A stretch of DNA of 16,744 nucleotides from Candidatus Iainarchaeum sp. (GTDB lineage: Archaea; Iainarchaeota; Iainarchaeia; Iainarchaeales; GCA-2688035), in NCBI GenBank assembly GCA_017609945.1, contig JAFCCZ010000009.1, forward strand, positions 1 through 16,744, in the 5' to 3' direction. Below, piece by piece: positions 7,865 through 16,744 of this stretch (its first letter is position 1; each line of letters starts with the position of its first letter). A model generated the notes under the pieces. That model was not told the origin of the DNA. It worked only from the letters and a program-made list of their open reading frames with translations, and made no database searches. The translations under genes and the position numbers were made by a program.

Positions 7865-10800
7865 ATGGGCCTTGTTGGAAACCTTAAAGATTTATACTAC
7901 TCAGTTGAAGGTGGGTACTACAAAATCCTGGATAAGGTCAACACAGTGTTGCCAGTCTATAAGGTGATAGATCCAATAGACAAACTTTTTCCCTCATTTC
8001 TGCTCGTTATTTTAATTGTTGCCTTGCTGGCAGTGTATATTTTGCTTCCGGTTGGACTGGTCGCTGGAGGAAACGTAAATTTTGCCCTTGTTGTGGAAGA
8101 TGAGAGTGGAACCCCCTTGGAGGGTGTTTCGGTTAGTTACCGTTTTGGGGGCGAAAGTTCTTCAATGGAAACCGGGCCTGATGGCCGAATAGAACTTAAC
8201 TTGCCTGTTGGAACAGAACTTGAGCTTAAGATAAGGGAAACAACGATTGGCGGGGTTAAATTCAATGGCTTGCAGAAAACAGTGTCAGTGTTTGAAGAAG
8301 GGGAAGAAATACTGGTTTTGATTAGTAAAAGAGGAACTGCTACTAATGAGAAAACAATTGTAATGCAGTATGCAAGCGGTGAAAGGATTAAGGGCAAGAC
8401 AATAGTTTTGAGGCTGTCGTGTGAAAGTGGTGAAACCCCAATCCCGCAAACTGTAAGCGATACTGACAAGGACGGAATGATTGAGGTAAAGGAGCCGGCA
8501 AATTGTGGAATGCTGCAGGCAACAGTAATTGAACCGGCAGAGTTTGAGGGAAATATTTATTTACTAACCAACAGCACTACAATAATAAAACTTCAGAAGG
8601 CAGGGCCTGAGGGAGGAGGAGAACCGGAAACCGGAAATCTAAGGGTAAAGGTTCAGGATGCGTCGGGAAACTGGCTTGAGGAAACCAACTTTGAAGTAAC
8701 CCTAAGGGACAAAGACGGTTTTACGCTTCAGACAAAGTTCACAGAGTTTTACGCAGAAGCCATATTCAGGGAGGTACTGCCTGGAACATATTCCCTAAGC
8801 ATAAGTGACAGAGAAAACAACTACGGAATTGCAACAAAATCAAGCATAACGGTGAGGCCAAACGAAACAGCGTCTGTAAGCGTTGTTTTGAGCAAGAGCC
8901 TAAAGGGAGTTCTGAAAATAACTGCGGTTGACAGTTTGAGCAGCGGGTCAATTGCAGGGGCAAAAATAAGGCTTGTTGACGCGGGCGGAAAAACCGTTGA
9001 AGAAGACGTTTCGTCAGAACTTGGCGGGGCGGTTGAGTTTGCCCTAAGCGAGGACGGCAATTACACTGTTTACGCCAGCCACGAAGACTACCTCTACGGG
9101 GAACTTGACTTAGATGGGGCGGTTGACGGAGACTTTGATGTTTTTCTTGATCCAATGACCCCGGAGAATTCGGGAATAATTGAGGTGAAAGTGGTTGACG
9201 AGTTCAAGTCGGCTGTTGACAACGCAAAAGTGAAATTACGGTTTTTGGAAAACGATTTCATGGCACCGTACGAGCCCCAGATAACAGACTTCAACGGGGG
9301 AGCAAGGTTTGCGGGCGTAAAGGAGGGGGCATACTATGCTTACGTTGAAAAGTTCCCGGCAAGCGGGGACAATAAAGAGGAGGGCAGGGAAATTGATTTG
9401 CGGGAAACAAACTTTTTCACGGTAAATGTTTTTATTGGAACAACAACGCTCAATGTCAGCGCTGTAACAGAGGAAGGCGAATTAATTCCTGAGTCTGTTG
9501 TGGAATTCTATTCTTTAACAGGCCAAAAGCTCGGGCAAACCACACTTACAAACGGACAGGGGGCATACACCCTTAAGGCGGACAGGAAAGTGTATGTGCT
9601 TGTAAGGCACCCGCAGTACCAAACATTCCAAACCATTCCTGTACAGCTTTACCCAAATATAGAAATAAATTTTACCGCTACCATGCGACCGCGGCTTATT
9701 TCGGGAAAACCGGAAATAGACTTTTTGGGAATTTACGCTGTTAACGGGGAAGAGGCACAACAGTTTAATGCAGGGCAAAAGTATGTTGCAAAGTTCAGGT
9801 TCTCAATCCCGGAAAACGTGGAATACTCAAGGGCAGGAGTGCATTTCAGGGTAGGCGATGGGGCGCTCTTGCAAAATGAACCAATGGCCATAATTGGAGT
9901 GCGCGCAGGAAACATTGACACACTATTAAAGGGAACCACGTTTACTCCTCCAAAGGGCTACCGCACGGACCTGGAGAACCTGACAGAGGGAGACGCAAAA
10001 TGGATAAACTTTGACTGGTTTGAGGTTGAACCAAGGGACTACATTTTTGGATTCACTGTAAGGGTCAAAAGCCAGGTCATTCCTGAAAGCCTTCTTTCAA
10101 TGCACTACAGGTCATGGGCTAAAACAGAGGACAATGATTATATACGGTCCCCGTTTGATGAGGTTCTTGGAACAGGCAGAACCTCCTCGGAAAAGCAGTC
10201 GCAGTATGCAAACAAGTACTCCCTTGAATTCTATGAGGGAAGGAACGCGTTTTGTGAAAACAGTTTCTGCTACAGCGGGGAATGGGTATACGGGGAGGCT
10301 GAAGAGCTTTACATTTATCCAAACGGCGGGCTTCCCCTAACCGAAGAGGGAGCGCAGCAGGGGCCAATGTCATACGATTTGGAAATCAGCTCGGGGTATA
10401 CACTTAACTTTAACATAATAAACAATGCGGAAGTCCGCTACACAAACAGTAACTTATACATAACAAATCTTGCTGAAACCCTTGAAATCAACTCTTACAC
10501 AATTACCGACGCAGACGCGAGAAAAATATCTGACGAGAACCTAAAAACCTTTGAGATTAGTGAGGTTGGCCTGGGCAACTTTACAAAGGGCAAAAGCGTT
10601 AACGCAAATTTGAAGTTTACTCCAAAATCAATTGGCTCGGATTCGCTTGAAGTGAAAATAATTGCCGACAGCAGAATTGTGTTCAGCAGAATCATTTCAA
10701 TCCACACAAAATCAAGCAAGAGAATGGAGATTGGAATTGAACCAGAGTACATTGGAAGCTATTCCCCAGTTGAGCTTGCGGTAACCGTACGGGAAATCGG

Positions 10801-13800
10801 GGAGTTTGGACAGAACCTTGAGATTGAGGACGTGCTTGTAAGGGTTTCAAGGATTTCACCGGACAAGAGCAAGGTTTCCTGGGAAAATACCACTGACAAG
10901 TTTGGCAGAGCGATGTTTGCAATCCCCGGAAGCCTTCCAAACACCGCAATCGTGATTGAGGCCGAAAAGGTAGGATATACCGCCGAGAAGGTTGTGGTGC
11001 TGGTTGACAGCAATGTGCTAAACTTTGAGCCAAAAAAGATTAACGCCAGCCTTAACCTAAGGGGCACCAGAGAAGTCGTGCAAAGCATAAAGATTGAAAA
11101 CAAGACCTGGAACGACCTGGAGATAAAGGGGGCAAGTGTTAACGGAAGATTTAGAGGGCTCTTGGATATTGACGCAATGAGTTCATATCTTGAAACCATG
11201 GTTGGAACAGAGTTGGAAGCCTTTTCAGAGGAAAACTATGACCTTTTCAAAATTAGGTTGAGCAGAAATGCCGAGGATTATTTGCAGGGAGGTGATTCAG
11301 TGGACGGGGATTTCCTGCTTACCATTGAAGACCCGGAGATTCTTGCGGAGTACGATTTCGTTATCCCGTTCAAGGTAAATATACTGGTTGGGGGCCTGCC
11401 GGAGAACGCGCCATGCATTACGTTCACCCGAAAGGGCTGGTCTGCGGTTACCAAGGGAAACCAGGCAACGATTGAATTTGAAATTCACAACAGCTGTGTA
11501 AGCGCTGAAAAATTTATTGGGCTTGAAAACCTAAAGGGAAGGATTCAGTGGCAATCAGACGAAATAGGGGTGGTTGAGATTGCGTTAACCAATGCGGAAA
11601 CAGGTGAAAGGAATATTGAAATACTGCAAACAAATTTGTGGACAACGTTCTTCAGAGACGTCAGGCCAAACACGACCTATTACGCAACTGTAACCTTTAC
11701 GCCAAAAACAGGGCACTTTGGGGAGGACGCAATGTTCTTCATTGAGATAGACGGTGAAGTCTTAACCGATGCCGGATTGCAACTGGTCGGGTCTATGCCA
11801 AACAGGATTCAAGCCGAAATAAAAGTGGTGAACTTTAGGGATTGCATAACCTTCCCCGAAGCAGAGAGCGGAATCGTTCTCGGGAATGGCGAACAAAGCG
11901 AGCAGACCTTTTCAGTTAACACAGAGCTCTGCGGGGAAACCCCTATAGAAATATTCCTTTGCTACAGTGACCCTGGGTGCAGTGGAGGAACTGGTGAGGG
12001 CTACATACAGTTGAGCTCTGACAGGTTCACAATAAACCCCGCAAACCCGCAGAAAGAGGTAACAGTTGGAAGGGGGAATATGGCTGGAATGTATGGCATA
12101 AGCGTTTTCGCAAGATTCCCGGGCATGGCTCCGGAAAAGGCCAACGAGGTTCTTGTGGAGGTTGAAGTAGACCCTGCACAATACTTTTCACTGGACAAGT
12201 ACAACTTTTCACTTATTGGGGAAGGGGGAGTGGAAAGCGCCACAATAACCAACAGAATGCTGCAGGAAACTGTTGCAGTAACCGCCTCTGTATGCGACTG
12301 GGGGAAGAAATCCAGCACGCGCAATCTGGGAGATGGGTGGTCCGCTTTTTGGAGGCTGTCCTGGAGCAAGATGTTTGCAGACAAATGTGATAAAGATTAC
12401 ACTGGCAATTTAGAGGATTATGTAATTAACCTTGGCGGGGGAGACTTCCAAAGGGCTTATGTAAAAAGATATCCTGGCAGTGTAAAAGTCTCAAATTATG
12501 AGCTGGTTAAAACGGTTGAAGAGAAAACTGAAAAGGTGGGGATTGTCTTAACAAAAGAGGCCCCATTGCCTGACGCTGATCCGTCCTACGACATACTAAA
12601 GATTGAGGTTACAGAGCACATTCACTCTGACGAAACGCACTACGCCCCCAGAAAATACGTTGGGAACTCCAACTTTGAGCAGTTTAGAGTTCCGGATACT
12701 CACACCAAAACCCACACAGAACAATTCCACATAAGAATCAGAACCAAAAACATACCCCAGAGCATCCCGCCAATTGACGACAGCACTGCAGCCTGCCTGC
12801 AGGGAACAATGACCGGCAGAAGCGGAGAGGGGGCCTTGCCAAAAATAAAGCTTGACTGGAGCTGGGGCAATGCAGGAATCCCGGCAGATGCGTGCGACTA
12901 TGGCAACCCAAACGGCATATACTGCGACGCAACACAGTTCAGCATAGCAACAAGCAAAAAAATATACCAGCTGGACGAATTCCTAAAGGCAAACAATTCT
13001 TTCCTCATGTGTCCGGAAGACGAGGAGCTGAAAAAAATTGACAAGAAAATTGAAAAATTCAATTCAAACAACAGCAGCCACTCTGTTGATACGGGAAAGG
13101 TTGGGCTTGAATTGGCAAGCAGTGAGATGCTGTCAACCGACTCGGCAAGAATAACGGCAAAGCTATTCAATGACACAGGAGAAACCCAAACAGTGGAGGT
13201 TTCGTTTGGGGTCAAAACATATCAGGGTTATGACTATGACCAACAATGCGCCAAAAGTGTAACAATTAACTCAAAGCAGAGGGCAGAATTGGAGTGCGTG
13301 TTTGGGGAAGTTCCGCAAAACAGGCAGTTCTTTATTTCAAGCGCGGTCATTACTAACTATACTCCGGGAGTGATTGATTCAAAGGAGGTAAGCACTGCTT
13401 TCAGGAATTGGCCCCCGCCCTCGCAAAGCGAGTGCTGGCTGCGGTATGGAACAGGGCACTACGGTGAAACACAATCGGCTATTGAGAAGTTCGCAAATGC
13501 AACACGTTCAATAACCTGGACCAAGGATATAAGAAACCTCCGCGATCTTGGGAGGGTTGTGAAGTTTAAGGCAAACCTTGTGAAGGACAATTATTCAGAT
13601 GATTTCAAGGAAGACTTTGCCAAACATTACATCAACCTGTTCTTTGGCGCCCCAAGCTGGTTTGCCGACGACCCGAATGGAAAGTTTGCAGACTACTTCC
13701 TTGCAGGAGATGAAAGGCTTGAGTTTGCCGGAAAGTTCGGGGAAAGCCCAAAACTGCCAGCTCCGGGAGTGTACGAGGTAGAGCTCTCAATAGACTACAG

Positions 13801-14815
13801 CGAAAACAGCCCTTGGAGGCTGTACAATGCAAGCGGCGACCCGATTGCACAAATAAAAATAATAGTGTACAAACTTGATGACCCCTACCCTGACAGCGTG
13901 TTCTACTACATTCCGTTCAACGGAAACGTTGGAAGGAACTCAAACAATGGAAGGCAGGGATATGGGGTAAATTACAACAACGCAGACAAGGACCTTGTAA
14001 TAACAAGCACTGGAGACCTGGTAACAACTGAAACCCTTGCTGTTTCAAATCCTGCAACCTGGGTTGAAACAAAAACAGAGTATGACTTCAAGAAGATCAA
14101 CAGCAGTTATGCAAATCTCGGATTGCTGGTAAAGGTATCGGAGGGAAACGAGATTGACTCAAAGAAAATTATGTTCTACCCAAATTATGCAACTCCGGTG
14201 TTGTTGAAAATGAAACACGGAATAGATGATGAGCCCTTCCAAGCATTATATGAACTTCTTGAGGCCGGAACACCAGTGGAAACCGGCGGCAACCTGGCAT
14301 TCTGGAGCGGGGCAGGAAAGTGCCTGGATTACAGCGGGGTTCCGGTTGCAAAAGCATTTGATTACCAGACAGACAGGCCAGGCAAAAAAACTGACCCGGT
14401 AACAAACTGGGAATTCCTCTACGGAATAGACTGGGAACAGGTAAGCCAGGCCGGAGACGTATACTTGAAGACCGTGTTCTACACCCCAATAAACAACGCT
14501 TTCTCCCTCAAAGCAGTTTATCCGGAAGAACTCGGGTTCATGACTCCAAACTCTAATTTTGCAGGCACAATTGACCTAAGGGGAATTGACGGCATGCCCT
14601 TTAACAGCAGGGCCAACAGCAACAATGTAAACGAGTTGGGGGAAGTGTTTGATTTGGTTAGGACTGGGAAAGTGTGCGTTACAAGCAGTGGCAATGAAAC
14701 CTCTTTCTGGTGGAACCCACAGGCAGTGTATGAAACAACCGGAAGCTACAATTCAATAGAGGACTTTGAGTTGGGACTTGTTGCAGGCGAGGACTGCCTG
14801 GATTTCCCAAAATAG
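7865..14815 (+). CDS. Giant membrane-anchored surface protein with Ig-like repeats, copy 3 (2316 aa)
   Basis: Copy 3 is the full-length paralogue of copy 2 and aligns nearly end to end. The start ATG 7865 gives MGLVGNLKDLYYS; stop TAG 14813-14815. Residues 1-43 are the conserved N-terminal segment and 44-65 the signal anchor. The six repeats lie at about 72-609, again with Cys186/Cys214 and a DTDKDG loop in repeat 2. A Gly/Pro/Glu linker (about 246-257, AGPEGGGEPE) is longer than in copy 2. An Ig-like module begins near residue 954. The cysteine-bracketed loop (Cys1477 to Cys1508) is short and Trp-rich (GWSAFWRLSWSKMF), replacing the long membrane segment of copy 2. The head has EHIH (1584-1587) with His1592 and His1622, Cys1644, Cys1677/Cys1687, and DSVFYYIPFNG at 2010-2020. 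The anchor is the only strong membrane helix, so almost the whole protein should be outside the cell. Function is unknown. Confidence 0.93.
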   Translation: MGLVGNLKDLYYSVEGGYYKILDKVNTVLPVYKVIDPIDKLFPSFLLVILIVALLAVYILLPVGLVAGGNVNFALVVEDESGTPLEGVSVSYRFGGESSSMETGPDGRIELNLPVGTELELKIRETTIGGVKFNGLQKTVSVFEEGEEILVLISKRGTATNEKTIVMQYASGERIKGKTIVLRLSCESGETPIPQTVSDTDKDGMIEVKEPANCGMLQATVIEPAEFEGNIYLLTNSTTIIKLQKAGPEGGGEPETGNLRVKVQDASGNWLEETNFEVTLRDKDGFTLQTKFTEFYAEAIFREVLPGTYSLSISDRENNYGIATKSSITVRPNETASVSVVLSKSLKGVLKITAVDSLSSGSIAGAKIRLVDAGGKTVEEDVSSELGGAVEFALSEDGNYTVYASHEDYLYGELDLDGAVDGDFDVFLDPMTPENSGIIEVKVVDEFKSAVDNAKVKLRFLENDFMAPYEPQITDFNGGARFAGVKEGAYYAYVEKFPASGDNKEEGREIDLRETNFFTVNVFIGTTTLNVSAVTEEGELIPESVVEFYSLTGQKLGQTTLTNGQGAYTLKADRKVYVLVRHPQYQTFQTIPVQLYPNIEINFTATMRPRLISGKPEIDFLGIYAVNGEEAQQFNAGQKYVAKFRFSIPENVEYSRAGVHFRVGDGALLQNEPMAIIGVRAGNIDTLLKGTTFTPPKGYRTDLENLTEGDAKWINFDWFEVEPRDYIFGFTVRVKSQVIPESLLSMHYRSWAKTEDNDYIRSPFDEVLGTGRTSSEKQSQYANKYSLEFYEGRNAFCENSFCYSGEWVYGEAEELYIYPNGGLPLTEEGAQQGPMSYDLEISSGYTLNFNIINNAEVRYTNSNLYITNLAETLEINSYTITDADARKISDENLKTFEISEVGLGNFTKGKSVNANLKFTPKSIGSDSLEVKIIADSRIVFSRIISIHTKSSKRMEIGIEPEYIGSYSPVELAVTVREIGEFGQNLEIEDVLVRVSRISPDKSKVSWENTTDKFGRAMFAIPGSLPNTAIVIEAEKVGYTAEKVVVLVDSNVLNFEPKKINASLNLRGTREVVQSIKIENKTWNDLEIKGASVNGRFRGLLDIDAMSSYLETMVGTELEAFSEENYDLFKIRLSRNAEDYLQGGDSVDGDFLLTIEDPEILAEYDFVIPFKVNILVGGLPENAPCITFTRKGWSAVTKGNQATIEFEIHNSCVSAEKFIGLENLKGRIQWQSDEIGVVEIALTNAETGERNIEILQTNLWTTFFRDVRPNTTYYATVTFTPKTGHFGEDAMFFIEIDGEVLTDAGLQLVGSMPNRIQAEIKVVNFRDCITFPEAESGIVLGNGEQSEQTFSVNTELCGETPIEIFLCYSDPGCSGGTGEGYIQLSSDRFTINPANPQKEVTVGRGNMAGMYGISVFARFPGMAPEKANEVLVEVEVDPAQYFSLDKYNFSLIGEGGVESATITNRMLQETVAVTASVCDWGKKSSTRNLGDGWSAFWRLSWSKMFADKCDKDYTGNLEDYVINLGGGDFQRAYVKRYPGSVKVSNYELVKTVEEKTEKVGIVLTKEAPLPDADPSYDILKIEVTEHIHSDETHYAPRKYVGNSNFEQFRVPDTHTKTHTEQFHIRIRTKNIPQSIPPIDDSTAACLQGTMTGRSGEGALPKIKLDWSWGNAGIPADACDYGNPNGIYCDATQFSIATSKKIYQLDEFLKANNSFLMCPEDEELKKIDKKIEKFNSNNSSHSVDTGKVGLELASSEMLSTDSARITAKLFNDTGETQTVEVSFGVKTYQGYDYDQQCAKSVTINSKQRAELECVFGEVPQNRQFFISSAVITNYTPGVIDSKEVSTAFRNWPPPSQSECWLRYGTGHYGETQSAIEKFANATRSITWTKDIRNLRDLGRVVKFKANLVKDNYSDDFKEDFAKHYINLFFGAPSWFADDPNGKFADYFLAGDERLEFAGKFGESPKLPAPGVYEVELSIDYSENSPWRLYNASGDPIAQIKIIVYKLDDPYPDSVFYYIPFNGNVGRNSNNGRQGYGVNYNNADKDLVITSTGDLVTTETLAVSNPATWVETKTEYDFKKINSSYANLGLLVKVSEGNEIDSKKIMFYPNYATPVLLKMKHGIDDEPFQALYELLEAGTPVETGGNLAFWSGAGKCLDYSGVPVAKAFDYQTDRPGKKTDPVTNWEFLYGIDWEQVSQAGDVYLKTVFYTPINNAFSLKAVYPEELGFMTPNSNFAGTIDLRGIDGMPFNSRANSNNVNELGEVFDLVRTGKVCVTSSGNETSFWWNPQAVYETTGSYNSIEDFELGLVAGEDCLDFPK
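9330..9372 (+). repeat. Identical 43-bp patch shared with copy 4 (16377-16419)
   Basis: All 43 bases match 16377-16419. The patch encodes YYAYVEKFPASGDN in repeat 5. Copy 2 encodes almost the same residues (YYAYVEKFPAFGDN) with several different codons, so the identity is specific to copies 3 and 4. Confidence 0.85.
12848..12964 (+). repeat. Near-identical DNA patch shared with copy 2 (5855-5971)
   Basis: This is the partner of the patch in copy 2, at an offset of 6993 bp. It encodes the conserved head motif with Cys1677 and Cys1687 of copy 3. Confidence 0.9.
14252..14337 (+). repeat. Near-identical DNA patch shared with copy 2 (7259-7344)
   Basis: This is the partner of the patch in copy 2 at the same 6993-bp offset. 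Its right edge is equally sharp. Confidence 0.9.
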
Positions 14816-14822
14816 GGGGCCT

Positions 14823-14838
14823 GGAAAAGGATTTTAAA
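14823..14838 (+). promoter_or_regulatory. Archaeal-type BRE/TATA promoter of copy 4
   Basis: GGAAAAG (14823-14829), one base, then ATTTTAAA (14831-14838) repeats the block found before copy 3. A transcription start about 26 bp after the box centre would fall near 14861, leaving an untranslated leader of about 70 bases before ATG 14933. No TATA-like run lies nearer the ATG. No poly-T terminator separates copy 3 from this promoter, so copy 4 could also be read through from upstream. Confidence 0.55.
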
Positions 14839-14867
14839 TAAGAAAATTCATAGGTAATAAGTAAAAA

Positions 14868-14896
14868 CAGGCACTTTTCCGCCTGGAATAACCAGG
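14868..14896 (+). promoter_or_regulatory. Two overlapping, mutually exclusive hairpins in the predicted leader of copy 4
   Basis: CAGGC 14868-14872 can pair with GCCTG 14881-14885 (8-base loop). CCTGG 14882-14886 can instead pair with CCAGG 14892-14896 (5-base loop). They share 14882-14885, so only one can form at a time. Each stem is only 5 bp, so chance is possible. No T-run follows, so this is not an intrinsic terminator. The only Shine-Dalgarno-like bases are AGGG at 14922-14925, seven bases before the ATG. The other two spacers are too short for such a leader. Confidence 0.3.
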
Positions 14897-14932
14897 GGAA
14901 CTTGCAAAGGCCAAATCGTACAGGGTTTTAGA

Positions 14933-16744
14933 ATGGGAATAACCAGCAATCTGAGAGATTTGTATTACGCGGCAGAGGACAAGTATTACCAGGCCCTGGA
15001 CAAGGTAAACAAGTACGCACCAATTTACAAGCTGGTTGACCCAATTGACAAGGTGGTTCCGTCATTTCTGCTGCTGATTCTGGCAATTGCTGTTCTTGTA
15101 GGCGGGCTACTGATTTTGCCGGCCCTTGTTGTTCAGCAGACAGAGCTAACGCTTGTTATAGAGGACGAGCTGGGAAACGGTTTGCCTGGAGTCAATGTAA
15201 GTTACAGGGTTGGCTCGCTAAGCCAGAGTGTTACAACAGATGCTGAGGGAAAAGCAAGGCTTTTGTTGCCGGCGGGCGAAAGCCTTGGAATAAAAATTGC
15301 GGAATCAACAGTAAACGGGGTTGAGTACAAGGGCCTTGAGAGAACCATTGAAGTTCCTGACGAGGACTTGGAGAAAAGGCTTGTTCTTGAAAGAAAGACC
15401 CTTCCACTGGTTGAACGAACCCTTGTCTTCCAGAACGCTTCAGGCGAAAGGATTGAGGGCAAAGCATTTAAGGTAAGACTCTCGTGCTCAAGCGGAATTA
15501 CGCCGCTCCCATTTGAGGTAAGCGATTCAGACAGGGACGGCATAATAACTGTTACAGAGCCGCCTGGCTGCGGGATAATGCAGGCAACAGTGCTTGAACC
15601 GGAGGAATTTGCGGGCGATGTCTATCTCCTAGACAAGACCACGGTTATCCTGAGGCTTGAAAGTGACGAGGTTGAAAAGGGAAGCGTCAGGGTAAAGGTA
15701 AAGAACGAGGAAGGCAAGATTATTGACGAGGTAAGCTTCAGCATTTCCCTAAGGGACCAGGATGGGGCCACACTGAAGGAAAAGTACTCGCAGTATTACG
15801 GCGAGGTAATATTCAGGGATGTTGTGCCTGGCGAGTACAGCATTGGAGTGGTGGATGACCAGGGGGATTACGCGATCTCAACCGAAACAGGGGTCTTTGT
15901 AAGGGCAAACGAAACCGAATCAGTTACAGTTGTAGTGAGCAAGAGCATAAAGGGAACTCTTGAAATTAAGGCAATCAGCCTGAACAATGGAAGCGATATA
16001 GCGGAGGCAACAATCAGGCTAATTGACTCCTCAGGAAAGATTGTGATTGAAGACAAAACAGGCGAAAATGGCGAAGCGGTTTTCTTCCCGCTGACAAACG
16101 AAGACGAGTACAAGATTTTCTCAATGCACGAGGATTACCTCTACGGGGAGTTTGACCTTGAGGGGCAGATTGACGGAAAGGTTGAGGTTGAGATGGAGAG
16201 GATTACCTCCACCAACAGCGGAAAAATAGAGGTAAAGGTAATTGACGAGGACGGCGAGGTTGTAGAGAACGCAAGAGTGAAACTGAGGTTTTTGGAGAAC
16301 GATTTTTTGGCCCCCTATATCCCGCAGGTAACCGATTTCAAAGGGGTGGCAAAGTTTTCAGGCGTTAAGGCCGGATCATACTATGCTTACGTTGAAAAGT
16401 TCCCGGCAAGCGGGGACAACAGGGCAGAGGGAAAGGAAATAGACATCAGGACAGTCACAAAATTCACGATTTCGTTGTTTGTGGGAGAAACCACAATAAA
16501 CATCACAGCAATAGACGAGGACCAGGAAAAGGTCCCGGAGGCAGAGGTAGAGTTCTATTCAATTACCGGAAAAAGCCTTGGGAAGATTCCGCTAACAGAC
16601 GGAACAGGCACCTACTCCCTGAAGGCAGACAAGAAGGTTTACCTTGTGGTAAAGCACCCAAACTTCCAACAGGTACAAACAATGCCAGAACAGCTTTTCC
16701 CAGGCAGAACAGTTAACTTTGTGGCAGAGCTAGAGCCAAGGTTG
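14933..16744 (+). CDS. N-terminal 604 residues of a giant membrane-anchored surface protein, copy 4 (3' end outside the window)
   Basis: The frame from ATG 14933 stays open to the last base (604 codons, no stop). The start is chosen because MGITSNLRDLYYA aligns with the starts of copies 2 and 3. Residues 1-43 are the conserved N-terminal segment (LDKVNKYAPIYKLVDPIDK) and about 44-64 the signal anchor (FLLLILAIAVLVGGLLILPA). The repeats follow as in the paralogues: about 72-156, 162-245, 249-335, 340-423, 430-515, and a sixth from about 517 cut by the window edge. Repeat 2 keeps the cysteine pair (Cys185/Cys213) and the DSDRDG loop (199-204). Repeat 4 ends in the shared HEDYLYGEFDLEG motif, and repeat 5 has the shared YYAYVEKFPASGDN. 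The full protein is probably above 2000 residues, by analogy. Its own promoter and longer leader set it apart from copies 2 and 3. Confidence 0.92.
   Translation, partial: MGITSNLRDLYYAAEDKYYQALDKVNKYAPIYKLVDPIDKVVPSFLLLILAIAVLVGGLLILPALVVQQTELTLVIEDELGNGLPGVNVSYRVGSLSQSVTTDAEGKARLLLPAGESLGIKIAESTVNGVEYKGLERTIEVPDEDLEKRLVLERKTLPLVERTLVFQNASGERIEGKAFKVRLSCSSGITPLPFEVSDSDRDGIITVTEPPGCGIMQATVLEPEEFAGDVYLLDKTTVILRLESDEVEKGSVRVKVKNEEGKIIDEVSFSISLRDQDGATLKEKYSQYYGEVIFRDVVPGEYSIGVVDDQGDYAISTETGVFVRANETESVTVVVSKSIKGTLEIKAISLNNGSDIAEATIRLIDSSGKIVIEDKTGENGEAVFFPLTNEDEYKIFSMHEDYLYGEFDLEGQIDGKVEVEMERITSTNSGKIEVKVIDEDGEVVENARVKLRFLENDFLAPYIPQVTDFKGVAKFSGVKAGSYYAYVEKFPASGDNRAEGKEIDIRTVTKFTISLFVGETTINITAIDEDQEKVPEAEVEFYSITGKSLGKIPLTDGTGTYSLKADKKVYLVVKHPNFQQVQTMPEQLFPGRTVNFVAELEPRL
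16377..16419 (+). repeat. Identical 43-bp patch shared with copy 3 (9330-9372)
   Basis: This is the partner of the patch in copy 3, in repeat 5 of copy 4. The adjoining codons differ. Confidence 0.85.

Overview
The window holds one kind of gene four times in tandem, all on the + strand. They are very large, mostly extracellular, membrane-anchored proteins of one paralogous family. Two copies are complete (2412 and 2316 residues). One is seen only as its last 181 residues at the left edge, and one only as its first 604 residues at the right edge. Spacers of 37, 42 and 117 bp separate them. I see no RNA gene, mobile element, CRISPR array or housekeeping gene.

The organism looks archaeal. The spacers carry A/T-rich TATA-like boxes behind purine-rich BRE-like stretches, placed so that at least one transcript would start at or next to the ATG (leaderless). 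Shine-Dalgarno sites are weak, and arginine is mostly AGG. Giant single-pass surface proteins with carboxypeptidase-regulatory-like/Ig-like repeats would suit a DPANN lineage such as Diapherotrites, but that assignment is inference: there is no marker gene.

Layout: 1-546, C-terminus of copy 1 (the most divergent); 584-7822, copy 2; 7865-14815, copy 3; 14933-16744, N-terminal quarter of copy 4. The shared architecture is a conserved cytoplasmic N-terminal segment of about 42 residues, one signal-anchor helix, six tandem beta-sandwich-like repeats of about 85 residues (residues about 73-605), a long middle region of further Ig-like modules with many paired cysteines, and a C-terminal part of about 800 residues holding the best-conserved motifs of the family. 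This reads as a long stalk carrying a distal head, with several variants encoded side by side.

The most unusual point is a loop bracketed by two conserved cysteines at the stalk/head junction. In copy 2 it is a 140-residue Ala/Gly/Thr-rich segment ending in a strong transmembrane helix. In copy 3 it is a 30-residue Trp-rich loop. Short patches of near-identical DNA between otherwise diverged copies suggest ongoing gene conversion. The cellular role (adhesion, host contact, cell-surface structure) is not shown by the sequence.
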